A DNA stretch of 64,000 bases from Mesorhizobium sp. M00.F.Ca.ET.216.01.1.1 (lineage in GTDB: Bacteria > Pseudomonadota > Alphaproteobacteria > Rhizobiales > Rhizobiaceae). A program made the translations under genes and the position numbers. The stretch lies in NCBI RefSeq assembly GCF_004010325.2, contig NZ_SADR02000001.1:471688-535687 (forward strand), read 5' to 3'. Under the pieces are notes generated by a model. That model saw only the letters and a list, made by a program, of their open reading frames with translations. It made no database searches and was not told the DNA's origin. Below, piece by piece: positions 26,525-35,018 of this stretch; the first letter of the stretch is position 1, and every line of letters begins with the position of its first letter.

Positions 26525-27619
26525 TCAGCTCCTGACGGCAATCTCATGCGGCAGCGGATAAGCGCCCTTGGTGCCGCGCCAATGTGCGGCGGCAAAGCCC
26601 AGCAGGACAAGCGCAACGCCCTGATGCGTCAGCGCCATGTGCAGCGGCACGTGCATCAGCAGCGTGCCGATGCCGACCGCGGCCTGCAGCAGCACCAGCA
26701 GAAACAGCAGCGTTGCACGACGAGCATGCGTCGAGCCCGGCAGGCGGCGGCGCGTTGCTATCATATGCCATAGGGCCACGGCAAAGACCGTGTAGGCGCC
26801 GAGCCGATGAACGAACTGCACCGTCTTCGGATTCTCGAAAAAGTTGCGCCATGCCGGTTCAAGCAGCAGCAGATCGCCGGGGATCAGCTTGCCGTCCATC
26901 AGCGGCCAGGTGTTGTAGCTCAGCCCCGCATCGAGGCCGGCGACCAGGCCGCCAAGGTAGATCTGGACCAGCGCCAGCAGCACCAGGAAGCCGGCCAGGC
27001 GTTGCGTCGAGCGACCAGCGGCAGGCTCGGAATGGGGAGCGAGCCCTCGCGCGACCACCATGGTCGCAGTGAAGATCAGCGCCGCCAGCGTCAGATGTGT
27101 CGCCAGCCGGTACTGGCTGACCGAGACCCGTTCGACCAGCCCTGACGCCACCATCCACCAGCCGATGGCGCCCTGCAGGCCGCCAAGCAGCAGGATGCCG
27201 ACGAGCTTCGGCCCAAGTCCGGGCTCGATGCGGCGCGTCGCCCAGAAAAACACCAGCGGCAAGGCAAAAACCACGCCGACGCTGCGCGCCAGGATGCGGT
27301 GCACCCATTCCCACCAGAAGATCGTCTTGAAGGCCTCGATGCTCATGCCGTTGTTGAGCTCGGCATATTGCGGGATCTGCTGGTAGCGCTGGAACTCTTG
27401 CTGCCACTCGGCGTCGTTGAGCGGCGGGATGACGCCGTGGATCGGCTGCCATTCGGTGATCGACAGGCCGGATTCGGTGAGCCTGGTGGCGCCGCCGACC
27501 AGCACCAGCGCAAACAGCACCAGCAGCACGACATAGAGCCAGCCGCGCAGCAGCGCCCGGTTGTGCAGATCACGGTCGCGGGCCAGGTACGGCGCAGTGT
27601 CGGTTATGGCAGCAGCCAT
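26525..27619 (-). CDS. ctaA: Heme A synthase (COX15/CtaA family)
   Basis: 364-residue inner-membrane enzyme that oxidises haem O to haem A for aa3-type cytochrome oxidases. Eight hydrophobic helices are visible. Haem-ligand histidines lie in [30 protein letters not shown] and [21 protein letters not shown] is a strong family signature. The ATG at 27619 ([10 protein letters not shown]) is preferred; one 16 codons upstream is possible. It is type 2 (alphaproteobacterial/mitochondrial) by length. Confidence 0.95.
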   Translation of the reverse strand: MAAAITDTAPYLARDRDLHNRALLRGWLYVVLLVLFALVLVGGATRLTESGLSITEWQPIHGVIPPLNDAEWQQEFQRYQQIPQYAELNNGMSIEAFKTIFWWEWVHRILARSVGVVFALPLVFFWATRRIEPGLGPKLVGILLLGGLQGAIGWWMVASGLVERVSVSQYRLATHLTLAALIFTATMVVARGLAPHSEPAAGRSTQRLAGFLVLLALVQIYLGGLVAGLDAGLSYNTWPLMDGKLIPGDLLLLEPAWRNFFENPKTVQFVHRLGAYTVFAVALWHMIATRRRLPGSTHARRATLLFLLVLLQAAVGIGTLLMHVPLHMALTHQGVALVLLGFAAAHWRGTKGAYPLPHEIAVRS

Positions 27620-27810
27620 GGGCTTGTCCCGGCAGGTTGAGGTCGCGGATTGGTGAACCATCGCCACCCGGCTTGCAAGACCGCACGGCGCGGCACGCCG
27701 TCGCGCTGTTTATCGCAGGTTGCGCGTCATCCGTTCAAGGCTTATGCGATGCGGTTGGAGCGCCGCGCATCCGTTCGGACAGGCAGCGGACGCTCTGACA
27801 CTCTGACTGC

Positions 27811-27855
27811 GCATGATCCTATCCGAACACCGATTTCATTTTTTCGGGATCATGC
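27811..27855. repeat. Degenerate rhizobial palindromic repeat
   Basis: GCATGATCC (27811-27819) and GGATCATGC (27847-27855) are exact inverted arms around a degenerate centre. The element lies 16 bases upstream of the DUF2842 start, so it forms part of that gene's leader. Confidence 0.65.
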
Positions 27856-27871
27856 ACTTAGAGGCTACGCC

Positions 27872-28087
27872 ATGCCCATTCGCCTGAAAAAACTGATCGG
27901 AACCTTCCTGCTGGTGGCGCTGGTCATCATCTATGCGCTGGTCGCGTCGATCGTGGCGGTTGCCCAGCTATCGCAGTCGGGGCCCCTGGTGCATTTCCTG
28001 TTCTTCCTGCTCAGCGGCCTGCTCTGGGTGCTGCCGGCGATGGGCATCATCAAATGGCTGATCCTGGAGCCGCGGCCAAAGGGCTGA
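27872..28087 (+). CDS. DUF2842 small membrane protein
   Basis: 71-residue integral membrane protein with two hydrophobic helices (about residues 8-30 and 40-62) and a short charged tail WLILEPRPKG. This matches the DUF2842 family, common next to ctaA-type genes in alphaproteobacteria; function unknown. Start is the ATG at 27872; the upstream in-frame stretch crosses the palindromic repeat and is unlikely to be translated. Confidence 0.82.
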   Translation: MPIRLKKLIGTFLLVALVIIYALVASIVAVAQLSQSGPLVHFLFFLLSGLLWVLPAMGIIKWLILEPRPKG

Positions 28088-28101
28088 AGCGCAGCCTTTG
28101 G

Positions 28102-28246
28102 CTAGATCATTTGATAACTCGCTCAGCCGAGATGAATGGCGTGGTTTGCGAGAACCGGAGCGCAGCGGACATTTGAGTCCGTGAGCACCGGAAGCGGAGA
28201 AAACCGCGTCAGGCATCCGGCTGAGTAGAGTTTGCGAATGATCTAG
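28102..28246. repeat. 145-base palindromic element with perfect terminal inverted repeats
   Basis: CTAGATCATT (28102-28111) and AATGATCTAG (28237-28246) are exact 10-base inverted ends. Inside, CTCAGCCG...GTGGTTT mirrors AAACCGCG...CGGCTGAG imperfectly, and the centre holds GGAC-ATTTGA-GTCC. The whole folds as one long interrupted hairpin. No reading frame is supported. Its right end supplies the TAG stop of the deacetylase gene. Confidence 0.7.
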
Positions 28247-29301
28247 ATCGTCACGACCATCTTGCCGGCATTTGCCAGCGGCGTCGTCACACCCGACAGC
28301 ATGGTGCGGATGTAGGCGACGTTCTGATAGCGGCCGTTAACCGAAATGCGCGGCAGCGCATGCAGGAAGCCTGAATGTTCGGCATGCAGCAGGCCGTGGC
28401 GCGTCGTCACTGCCGAAGCATAGCCCGCGTCGCGGGCAAAACCCACTTCGCGGCCACCGACGGCAGTAGCATAGCCGTAGGGATAGGCGAGATGGTGCGG
28501 CTCCTCGCCAAGCTCCGCTTGCAAGATGCGCTTGACGTCTCCGATTTCATGCCGCGCATCGGTTTCGGAAAGCCGCTTCAGATTGCGGTGGTTGACCGTA
28601 TGCGCGCCGATCGTCACCAGCGGATGCGCGGCGATGCTGCGGATTTCGTCCCAGTTCATCAGCGTGCTTGGGCGCGGCGCTTCCAGATCGATGCCGTTAG
28701 CCCGTGCCAGCTCGCGCAGCACTATGCGCTGGTCCTCCTCGCGGACCTCCAGCGTGAGGTAAGCGTGCAGGCGCGCATTGGCCTGGAGCTTTTTGGCCGG
28801 GGTCGAGCAGTCGATCATCGCCGGGCCGCTGGACGTCATCAGCGTCAGGCGATCGCGGGCGTTGACAAGGTCCTCGATCACGTCCCACCAAAGGTCGGCG
28901 GCGCCGTTGATCAGCCCCGGCGCGACATAGATGGTGATCGGCGCGCCGTGCTTTTCCAGCACCGGCAGCGCCTCGGTCATGTTGTCGCGATAGGCATCGT
29001 CGGCGGTGATGGTGGCGAACTGGCCGTCCTTGCCGCCGGCCTTGATGCGCTCGATCGCCTCGTCAAGCGTGACGAAGGCGTAGCCGCTCGCCTTCATGTC
29101 GGCGATCACGGCATCGAGGAACTCGGGTGCGATGTTCAGATGCCGGTTAACGCCGTTCGGCTTTTCCGGCGTGGCGGTGACCCGGTGCAGCATTAGGATG
29201 GCGCCGACGCCGCCGACAAACGGCTTTGCCAGCGGTGCAAGGCCGGTATAGCGGGCGATGTTGAGCGCCAGTTTCCGGATTGCCTCGCGCCCGTCGAACA
29301 T
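28243..29301 (-). CDS. Polysaccharide deacetylase family protein
   Basis: 352-residue NodB-homology (carbohydrate esterase 4) protein. Motif 1 is TADDAYRDN near residue 98, with the Asp pair for catalysis and metal; motif 2 is GAHTVNHRNL near 233, giving the two metal histidines. There is no obvious signal peptide, and a short hydrophobic stretch (VGGVGAILMLHRV) starts the domain. It probably removes N- or O-acetyl groups from an envelope polysaccharide, in line with the export genes at 30.7-37.8 kb. Its stop codon is provided by the flanking palindromic element, so the extreme C-terminus may be altered. Confidence 0.87.
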   Translation of the reverse strand: MFDGREAIRKLALNIARYTGLAPLAKPFVGGVGAILMLHRVTATPEKPNGVNRHLNIAPEFLDAVIADMKASGYAFVTLDEAIERIKAGGKDGQFATITADDAYRDNMTEALPVLEKHGAPITIYVAPGLINGAADLWWDVIEDLVNARDRLTLMTSSGPAMIDCSTPAKKLQANARLHAYLTLEVREEDQRIVLRELARANGIDLEAPRPSTLMNWDEIRSIAAHPLVTIGAHTVNHRNLKRLSETDARHEIGDVKRILQAELGEEPHHLAYPYGYATAVGGREVGFARDAGYASAVTTRHGLLHAEHSGFLHALPRISVNGRYQNVAYIRTMLSGVTTPLANAGKMVVTI

Positions 29302-29390
29302 TCATTCACCTTTTGCGCCTAGGCTCATCCAAGCACGGAATGCGCCTACGCGAACCCCATCGCGATGAATACGCCTTAAAGGATTGAGGT

Positions 29391-30617
29391 ATGGTTGACG
29401 CAACCGCGTCATTTGACGGCAATCGGCTCGCCGCAACCGAGGCGTCGCCACGCGCGCTGCCGACCGACACAGCCGGCCTGTCGGTGTCCGTCGCCGACAG
29501 CGCAGCACTGGTCGCTTATGCCGAATTCTGCCGTTCGGCCCTGTTCGCCCCGGCGCAGGGCGCGCTCTGGATCCTGAACTGGGCTTCGCAGACTGGAGCG
29601 GACGCCGTCGTGGCAACGCTGAGTGCCGAAGGCAGGCCGGTTTTTTCGCTGGCGCTGGAAGTCACCCGCCGCGGCCCGTTTCATGTTGCCTGCTTCATGG
29701 GCGACCGCCACGCCAACGGCAATTTCGCCGCCGCCGACCCGCGCTGGCTGCCCAGGGTGGATCGTGCGGCCATCCGCTCGACGCTGGCAGCAATCGCCAA
29801 GGCCCGGCCGGACATCGACCTCATCGCGCTGGGACGGCTGCTGCCCGATCTCGACGGCGTTGCCAATCCGCTAGCAGCCCTGCCGCATTTTCCGAGCCCC
29901 AATCTGTCGCTTGCCGTCAATCTTGCCGACGGCTTCGATGCACTGTTGTTGCGCGCCAGCGGCAAGCGCAAACGCAAGAAGCACCGCTCGCAAGCGCGCA
30001 AGTTCGAGGCCGTCGGCAGTTGCCGCCGCGTCGAGGCACGGACGGCGGACGAGGTGAACAGGCTGCTCGACGCCTTCTTCGAGATGAAGGAATTCCGCTT
30101 TCGCAAGATGGGCATCGCCAATGTCTTCGGCGACAGCCAAGTTCGCGCCTTCTTCCGCGCGTTGTTCGTTGAAGCGCTTGCCGAGGAAAACCCCTCCTTT
30201 GTTCTGCACGGGCTCGAGGTCGCCGGCAAGCTTCGCGCGATCACCGGATCGAGCCGCTCCGGCAAACGCCTGATCTGCGAATTCGGGGCGATCGCCGAGG
30301 ACGATCTCGCCCACAGCAGTCCCGGCGACTTCCTGTTCTTCGACAACATCGAGGAGGCCTGCGAAACCGGCTTCGAGGTCTATGATTTCTCGGTCGGCGA
30401 CGAACCCTACAAGCGTCTGTGGTGCGATATCGAAACCCGGCATTTCGAGGTGCTGGTTCCCTTGACGCTGAAAGGCCGCGCGCTGGCACTTGTCCTGCAG
30501 CAGGGCGCTCAGCTAAAAGCCTACATCAAGAGCAGCCCGCCGATTTGGAAGCTGACCAAGATATTGCGCCGCAAAGCGGTAGGGCAGGCACCGGCGCCTG
30601 TCGAGGATGAGGGCTGA
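29391..30617 (+). CDS. CelD/BcsL-type GNAT acetyltransferase
   Basis: 408-residue protein with a FemAB/CelD-like double GNAT fold. The visible core includes the basic stretch GKRKRKKHRSQARKFE (about 194-209) followed by the acyltransferase half FFEMKEFRFRKMG and the C-terminal DFSVGDEPYKRLWC. Such proteins acetylate polysaccharides (cellulose or exopolysaccharide) in other bacteria, by homology only. It is divergent from the deacetylase and next to the co-polymerase gene, so it probably modifies the same polymer. Confidence 0.8.
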   Translation: MVDATASFDGNRLAATEASPRALPTDTAGLSVSVADSAALVAYAEFCRSALFAPAQGALWILNWASQTGADAVVATLSAEGRPVFSLALEVTRRGPFHVACFMGDRHANGNFAAADPRWLPRVDRAAIRSTLAAIAKARPDIDLIALGRLLPDLDGVANPLAALPHFPSPNLSLAVNLADGFDALLLRASGKRKRKKHRSQARKFEAVGSCRRVEARTADEVNRLLDAFFEMKEFRFRKMGIANVFGDSQVRAFFRALFVEALAEENPSFVLHGLEVAGKLRAITGSSRSGKRLICEFGAIAEDDLAHSSPGDFLFFDNIEEACETGFEVYDFSVGDEPYKRLWCDIETRHFEVLVPLTLKGRALALVLQQGAQLKAYIKSSPPIWKLTKILRRKAVGQAPAPVEDEG

Positions 30618-30762
30618 ATCGCTCGGTAGCGAACGGAATTGGAGCTGAGCCCAGTAGGCGGAGACAGCTTGCCCTACATCTCGTCGCGCCTCGAAAGTTT
30701 CCATAATCTGCGCCGCTGCAGCCTCTCGGAAGTCACGGCTTGATGGGGTGGACGGCTCCGCT

Positions 30763-32955
30763 TCAAGCAGCCGTGCGCCGTCCCGGCACCGGGGTCCCCG
30801 GCGACTCGTGGCCGATCGGGGTCACCAGAATGAGATCGGGATAGCCGCCCTCGATCAGCGTGACCGCCGCCTGCGCCACCTCGTCGTCCGGCTCCAGCAT
30901 GGAGAGGAAGACCTCGGTGGCCTCGCCCACCAGCCGGCTGATGCCTTGCGCGTCGGCGGGGCCGCATTCGACGACGACCAGATCGTATGCAGTGGTCAGC
31001 GACTGCATGATGATCGGCAGCCGGTCGGCGGCGCGCATGGCGCGGACCGGATCGGCGGTGCCGACAGGAATGACGTGGCAGTCCGAATAGAGATCGGGAT
31101 GGATCACGTCGCTGAACTGCGCTTCGGAGGCGAGCAGATTGGTGATGCCCGGGAAGAGCCCGCTGTCCAGCATTGGTCGCGAGGCGGCGCCCGAAGCGGT
31201 GAGATCGAGCAGCAGCACGCGCAGGCCGGCATCGGAGACTTCGCGCGCCACCAATACCGCCGAGGCTGCCGCCTCGTCGCCTTCAGGCGACACGAATATG
31301 GCGCGCGCGGCGCCAGTTTCGATCAGGTTTTCCGCCGCCTTTTCGATGTCCACCTCGCCAAGAATGGAGCGCACCGGTTCGGCGTCCGCGGCAGTCGCAT
31401 CTTCGGCAACCTCTTCCGCCACCGCTGCGGGCAGCTCGGCATCCGCCGTGCGATCCAGTGCCGCGTGGTCATCGGCCTCCTTGATCTCGGCAAGCGCAGG
31501 TTCCTGCCGGGTCGCCGGCATTGCCACCTGCTCGATCTGCCCGAAGCGAGCGCCGGTGGCCGGGCGCATGGCGCGACCCGAAAACAATTCCTGGAGAAGC
31601 GTCACAATCGCCATCAGCAGCAACGAACCGACGAAGGCCGCGCCGACGATCGGCCCGATCTTCGGGAAATAGGGCTCGGACGGCGCCACCGCAGGGGAAA
31701 AGACGCGGGCATCGACCGGCAGATAGTTGCGGTCCTTGCGCGAGGATGCCTCGCGATAGCGGGTCAGATAGGTTTCGAGCAGTTGGCGCTGAGCAGTCGC
31801 TTCGCGCTGCAGGGCATCCAGCTCGACCTGCTGCTCGCCGGCGCGAGCCGATGCTGCCTTGAGCGTGTTGACGTCGGCCATAAGTTGGTTTTCGCGGGCC
31901 TGTGCGGTCTGCGCCTGGGTCAGCAGCCCCTTCATGATCTTTTGCGCTTCGCTGCGGATCTGACCGTCGAGATCGGCAAGCTGCGACTTCAGCGCCCGGA
32001 TGCGCGGATGATTGCCGAGCAAGGTGGTGGATAGATCGGCGATGTTGGTTTTCAGTTCGACCTGGCGCTCGCGCAGGCGCTGGATCAGTTCAGAAGACAG
32101 CACCTCCGGCACTGCATCCAACGAACCGCCATTCTGCAGCGCTTTGCGCACGCTGTCGGCGGTCGCTTCCGCCGAAGCACGGTTGGCGCGCACCCGCGAC
32201 AGTTCGCTCGACAGTTCGGAAAGCTGCTGCGTGGCAAGCACCGAATTGTTGCCGCCCATCAACAGGTCCGACTGGGCGCGGTAGCTTGCTACCTTGGCCT
32301 CGGCATCCTTCACCCGCTTCGACAGGTCGGCGATTTCCGGCGCCAGCCAGTCGGTCGCGGCAGAATTCGATTCGAGCTTGGCGTTACCCTGGAGGGCGAT
32401 GTAGGCGTCGGCAATCGCGTTCGGAATGTCGGCAGCGAGCCTGGGATCCTCCGACGAGAATTCGATGACGATGACGCGAGATTTTTCAACGCTATAGACG
32501 TTGAGCTTCTCGCGCATCTTCTTCAGCACGCGCTCTTCCGGCGGAATCTCGTTGGGATCACTCTTCAGCCCGGCTATGACGAGCAGGCGACCCAACGCCG
32601 ACATGTTCACCGTCTCGTCGAACTCGGGCAGGCGCGACAGGTGCAGCTTCAACGCCACCTGCTTGAGGATGCCGGTCGAAGCAATTACCTCGACCTCGCT
32701 GGCCACGCCTTCCTCATCGAGAATCGGCTTGTCGTTGTCATTGGCGCCGTCAGGGCGGGTGAACACCGATTCGCGCGTTTCGATCAGCAGCTTCGTCTCG
32801 GCTTTGTAATGCGGCGCGGCGAACCATGCGAGCGCAAACGCTAGGCCGTTAACAGCCAGCGTCACCACAAGAATGCGCAGCCAGTTCCTCGCTAGACTGG
32901 CGAAGAGATGCCTGAGATCGACGTCGACATCTGCGGCCGCGGACTGAACGGACAT
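30763..32955 (-). CDS. Polysaccharide co-polymerase (ExoP/Wzz-like) with degenerate kinase-like domain
   Basis: 730-residue inner-membrane protein. An N-terminal helix (about 25-47) starts the Wzz domain, long periplasmic coiled coils follow (about 180-420), then a proline-containing SPAVAPSEPYFPKIGP motif and second helix (about 460-480). The C-terminal cytoplasmic part has the BY-kinase fold, but the P-loop reads SPEGDEAAAS with no Gly-Lys-Ser/Thr, Walker B is VVVECGP, and there is no C-terminal Tyr cluster. It likely controls chain length with the export lipoprotein encoded divergently, without being an active tyrosine kinase. Confidence 0.85.
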   Translation of the reverse strand: MSVQSAAADVDVDLRHLFASLARNWLRILVVTLAVNGLAFALAWFAAPHYKAETKLLIETRESVFTRPDGANDNDKPILDEEGVASEVEVIASTGILKQVALKLHLSRLPEFDETVNMSALGRLLVIAGLKSDPNEIPPEERVLKKMREKLNVYSVEKSRVIVIEFSSEDPRLAADIPNAIADAYIALQGNAKLESNSAATDWLAPEIADLSKRVKDAEAKVASYRAQSDLLMGGNNSVLATQQLSELSSELSRVRANRASAEATADSVRKALQNGGSLDAVPEVLSSELIQRLRERQVELKTNIADLSTTLLGNHPRIRALKSQLADLDGQIRSEAQKIMKGLLTQAQTAQARENQLMADVNTLKAASARAGEQQVELDALQREATAQRQLLETYLTRYREASSRKDRNYLPVDARVFSPAVAPSEPYFPKIGPIVGAAFVGSLLLMAIVTLLQELFSGRAMRPATGARFGQIEQVAMPATRQEPALAEIKEADDHAALDRTADAELPAAVAEEVAEDATAADAEPVRSILGEVDIEKAAENLIETGAARAIFVSPEGDEAAASAVLVAREVSDAGLRVLLLDLTASGAASRPMLDSGLFPGITNLLASEAQFSDVIHPDLYSDCHVIPVGTADPVRAMRAADRLPIIMQSLTTAYDLVVVECGPADAQGISRLVGEATEVFLSMLEPDDEVAQAAVTLIEGGYPDLILVTPIGHESPGTPVPGRRTAA

Positions 32956-33220
32956 GCATCCCTGCTCCGGTACTAGAGTCTAGGACGCACCGTAAACAAC
33001 TATGGTAACTCAGCCGTTAAGATCGCGGTAAGCATCCATTAGGTTTTACTGACGAGCCGCAAACAACAGCCGGAAAACACCTCGGCTTTTTTGTCGATTG
33101 CCGCCGCTTCACCCACGCACCTTTACCGGTCATTAACCCTAACAGGATGATAACGGGCTTCGTTCCCTGGGGTTTGCCGCAGCATCTGGCGGCTTGAGCG
33201 ATGAAGGTACGTGTCCGGTC
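32956..33220. other. Divergent control region of the polysaccharide genes
   Basis: 265 bases between the co-polymerase and export lipoprotein genes. It is less GC-rich than its surroundings and contains several TTAA words (for example 33017-33020). It must hold both promoters. I could not fix a -35/-10 pair with confidence. Confidence 0.4.
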
Positions 33221-33784
33221 ATGAAAAGCACTGCTTGCCTGTTTCGTGCTCTGCTTGCCGTGTCGATGCTTGCCGGCTGTTCCAGCTACAGACCGACGCC
33301 GGCAGCCTTCCATGAAATTCTCGACCAGCCCTACCGCCTCGGCGCCGGTGACCGCGTCCGCGTCACCGTGTTCGAGCAGGATGGATTGACCAACACCTAC
33401 AGCGTCGACCAGTCCGGCTACCTCTCCTTCCCGCTGGTCGGCGCCGTGCCGGCACGCGGCCACACAGCGCAGCAGCTCGAGAAAGCGATCGCCGACAAAT
33501 TGCGGCAAGGCTATCTGCGCGATCCCGACGTATCGGTCGAGATCGACCGCTACCGGCCGATCTTCGTTATGGGCGAAGTGGGCGCAGCCGGCCAGTATTC
33601 CTACGTGCCCGGTCTGACCGTGCAAAAGGCAGTTGCCATCGCCGGCGGTTTCACGCCGCGCGCCAACCAGGAAAGTGTCGACATCACCCGCGACATCAAC
33701 GGCAAGGTGATAACTGGACGCGTGGTCACCTCCGACCCATTGCTGCCGGGCGACACCGTCTATGTTCGCGAACGCCTGTTTTGA
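33221..33784 (+). CDS. Polysaccharide export lipoprotein (OPX/Wza-like, short form)
   Basis: 187-residue outer-membrane export protein. A lipoprotein signal with lipobox LAGC (Cys at about residue 20) is followed by the Poly_export domain YRLGAGDRVRVTVFEQ and YSVDQSGYLSFPLVGAVP, then a SLBB repeat FVMGEVGAAGQYSYVPGLTV. It lacks the long C-terminal part of E. coli Wza, as in rhizobial ExoF-type forms. Start at 33221 is chosen for the signal peptide; an in-frame TTG at 33194 is less likely. The glycosyltransferase follows 12 bases after its stop. Confidence 0.88.
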   Translation: MKSTACLFRALLAVSMLAGCSSYRPTPAAFHEILDQPYRLGAGDRVRVTVFEQDGLTNTYSVDQSGYLSFPLVGAVPARGHTAQQLEKAIADKLRQGYLRDPDVSVEIDRYRPIFVMGEVGAAGQYSYVPGLTVQKAVAIAGGFTPRANQESVDITRDINGKVITGRVVTSDPLLPGDTVYVRERLF

Positions 33785-33796
33785 TGTCCTGACAAC

Positions 33797-34936
33797 GTGG
33801 CGGACACGCTCAGGATCGTCCACTGCTTTCGCTCACCCGTCGGTGGGATATTCCGGCATGTGCGCGACCTGACCGAGGCGCAGGTCGCCGCCGGCCATTC
33901 CGTCGGCATCGTCTGTGATTCGACCACGGGCGGCGATTTCGAGGAGCAGCTGTTCGAACCGATGCAGGCCAGTCTGGCGCTCGGCATCCATCGCACGCCG
34001 ATGCAGCGGCATGTCGGCCCCGGCGATGTCGCGTCGGCTTGGCGCACCTTTGGGATTATCAAGGAATTGCGGCCGGACGTGCTGCACGGGCACGGCGCCA
34101 AGGGTGGCGTCTATGCCCGTCTGTTCGGCTCATTGTTGCGGGTATCAGGGTCTCGCGTCGCCCGCCTTTATTCGCCGCATGGCGGCTCTCTTCATTATGA
34201 CGAGACGACGGCCATGGGAAAGCTGTTCTTCGGCCTCGAACGCTTCATGGCGCGTTTCACCGACTGCCTGCTGTTCGTCTCCGACTATGAAAGGCGGACC
34301 TATCGCAGCAAGGTCGGCGAACCGCCGATCCCGAACAATCTGGTCTACAACGGCCTGCGCGCCGCCGAGTTCGAGCCGGTGCACGGCCCCCCGGACGCCG
34401 CCGATCTCCTCTATATCGGCATGATGCGCGACCTCAAGGGGCCCGACATCTTCATCGATGCGCTGGCGCTCGCCGCAACCCGGCTTGGTCGCCCTCTCAG
34501 CGCCGTGATGGTCGGCGACGGCGACGACCTGCCGCGCTACCACGCGCAGGTGAGGCGGCTCGCGCTCGACGGCCATGTCCGCTTCCTGCCGCCAATGCCG
34601 GCCAGGGCCGCCTTCGCTCTGGCAGAGCTGATCGTGGTTCCCTCGCGCGCCGAAGCCATGCCCTATATCGTGCTGGAGACGCTTGCCGCCGGCAAGCCGA
34701 TGATCGCCACCGCTGTCGGCGGCACACCGGAGATCTTCGGCGAGGGCTCCCCTGCCCTGATCCGACCCGATCCGCGCGAACTTGGCGACAAGATGAGCGA
34801 GGCGCTGGCCGACCTCGGCGCCTACAGAAACCTGATGCCTGATGCCGCAGACCTCAAGGCGCGCTTCGGCGCCGACGTGATGGCGGCCGACATCGAGAAG
34901 GCCTATTTCGCCGCGCTCTCGCGCTACCGGCGCTAA
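33797..34936 (+). CDS. Glycosyltransferase family 4
   Basis: 379-residue GT-B fold glycosyltransferase acting at the cytoplasmic face of the membrane. The N-terminal acceptor domain begins LRIVHCFRSPVGGIFRHVRD. The C-terminal nucleotide-sugar domain shows LLYIGMMRDLKGPDIFIDAL (about 206-225) and the E-x7-E motif within PSRAEAMPYIVLETLAAGKP. It starts with GTG 12 bases after the export gene. It is the only sugar-adding glycosyltransferase visible in this cluster, so the repeat unit needs enzymes from elsewhere unless it is very short. Confidence 0.9.
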   Translation: MADTLRIVHCFRSPVGGIFRHVRDLTEAQVAAGHSVGIVCDSTTGGDFEEQLFEPMQASLALGIHRTPMQRHVGPGDVASAWRTFGIIKELRPDVLHGHGAKGGVYARLFGSLLRVSGSRVARLYSPHGGSLHYDETTAMGKLFFGLERFMARFTDCLLFVSDYERRTYRSKVGEPPIPNNLVYNGLRAAEFEPVHGPPDAADLLYIGMMRDLKGPDIFIDALALAATRLGRPLSAVMVGDGDDLPRYHAQVRRLALDGHVRFLPPMPARAAFALAELIVVPSRAEAMPYIVLETLAAGKPMIATAVGGTPEIFGEGSPALIRPDPRELGDKMSEALADLGAYRNLMPDAADLKARFGADVMAADIEKAYFAALSRYRR

Positions 34937-35018
34937 ACCCCCTCCAAAGCCACCAGTTGTTTCAAGGGTTTCTTAGCTCTCTTTTGCTATTCACCTGAGG
35001 GAAGCTTGCGGACAGCCC

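Noticed and set aside
30748..32034. A 428-codon plus-strand frame across the co-polymerase gene
   Set aside because: Composition and lack of motifs mark it as a shadow; the minus-strand gene is well supported.
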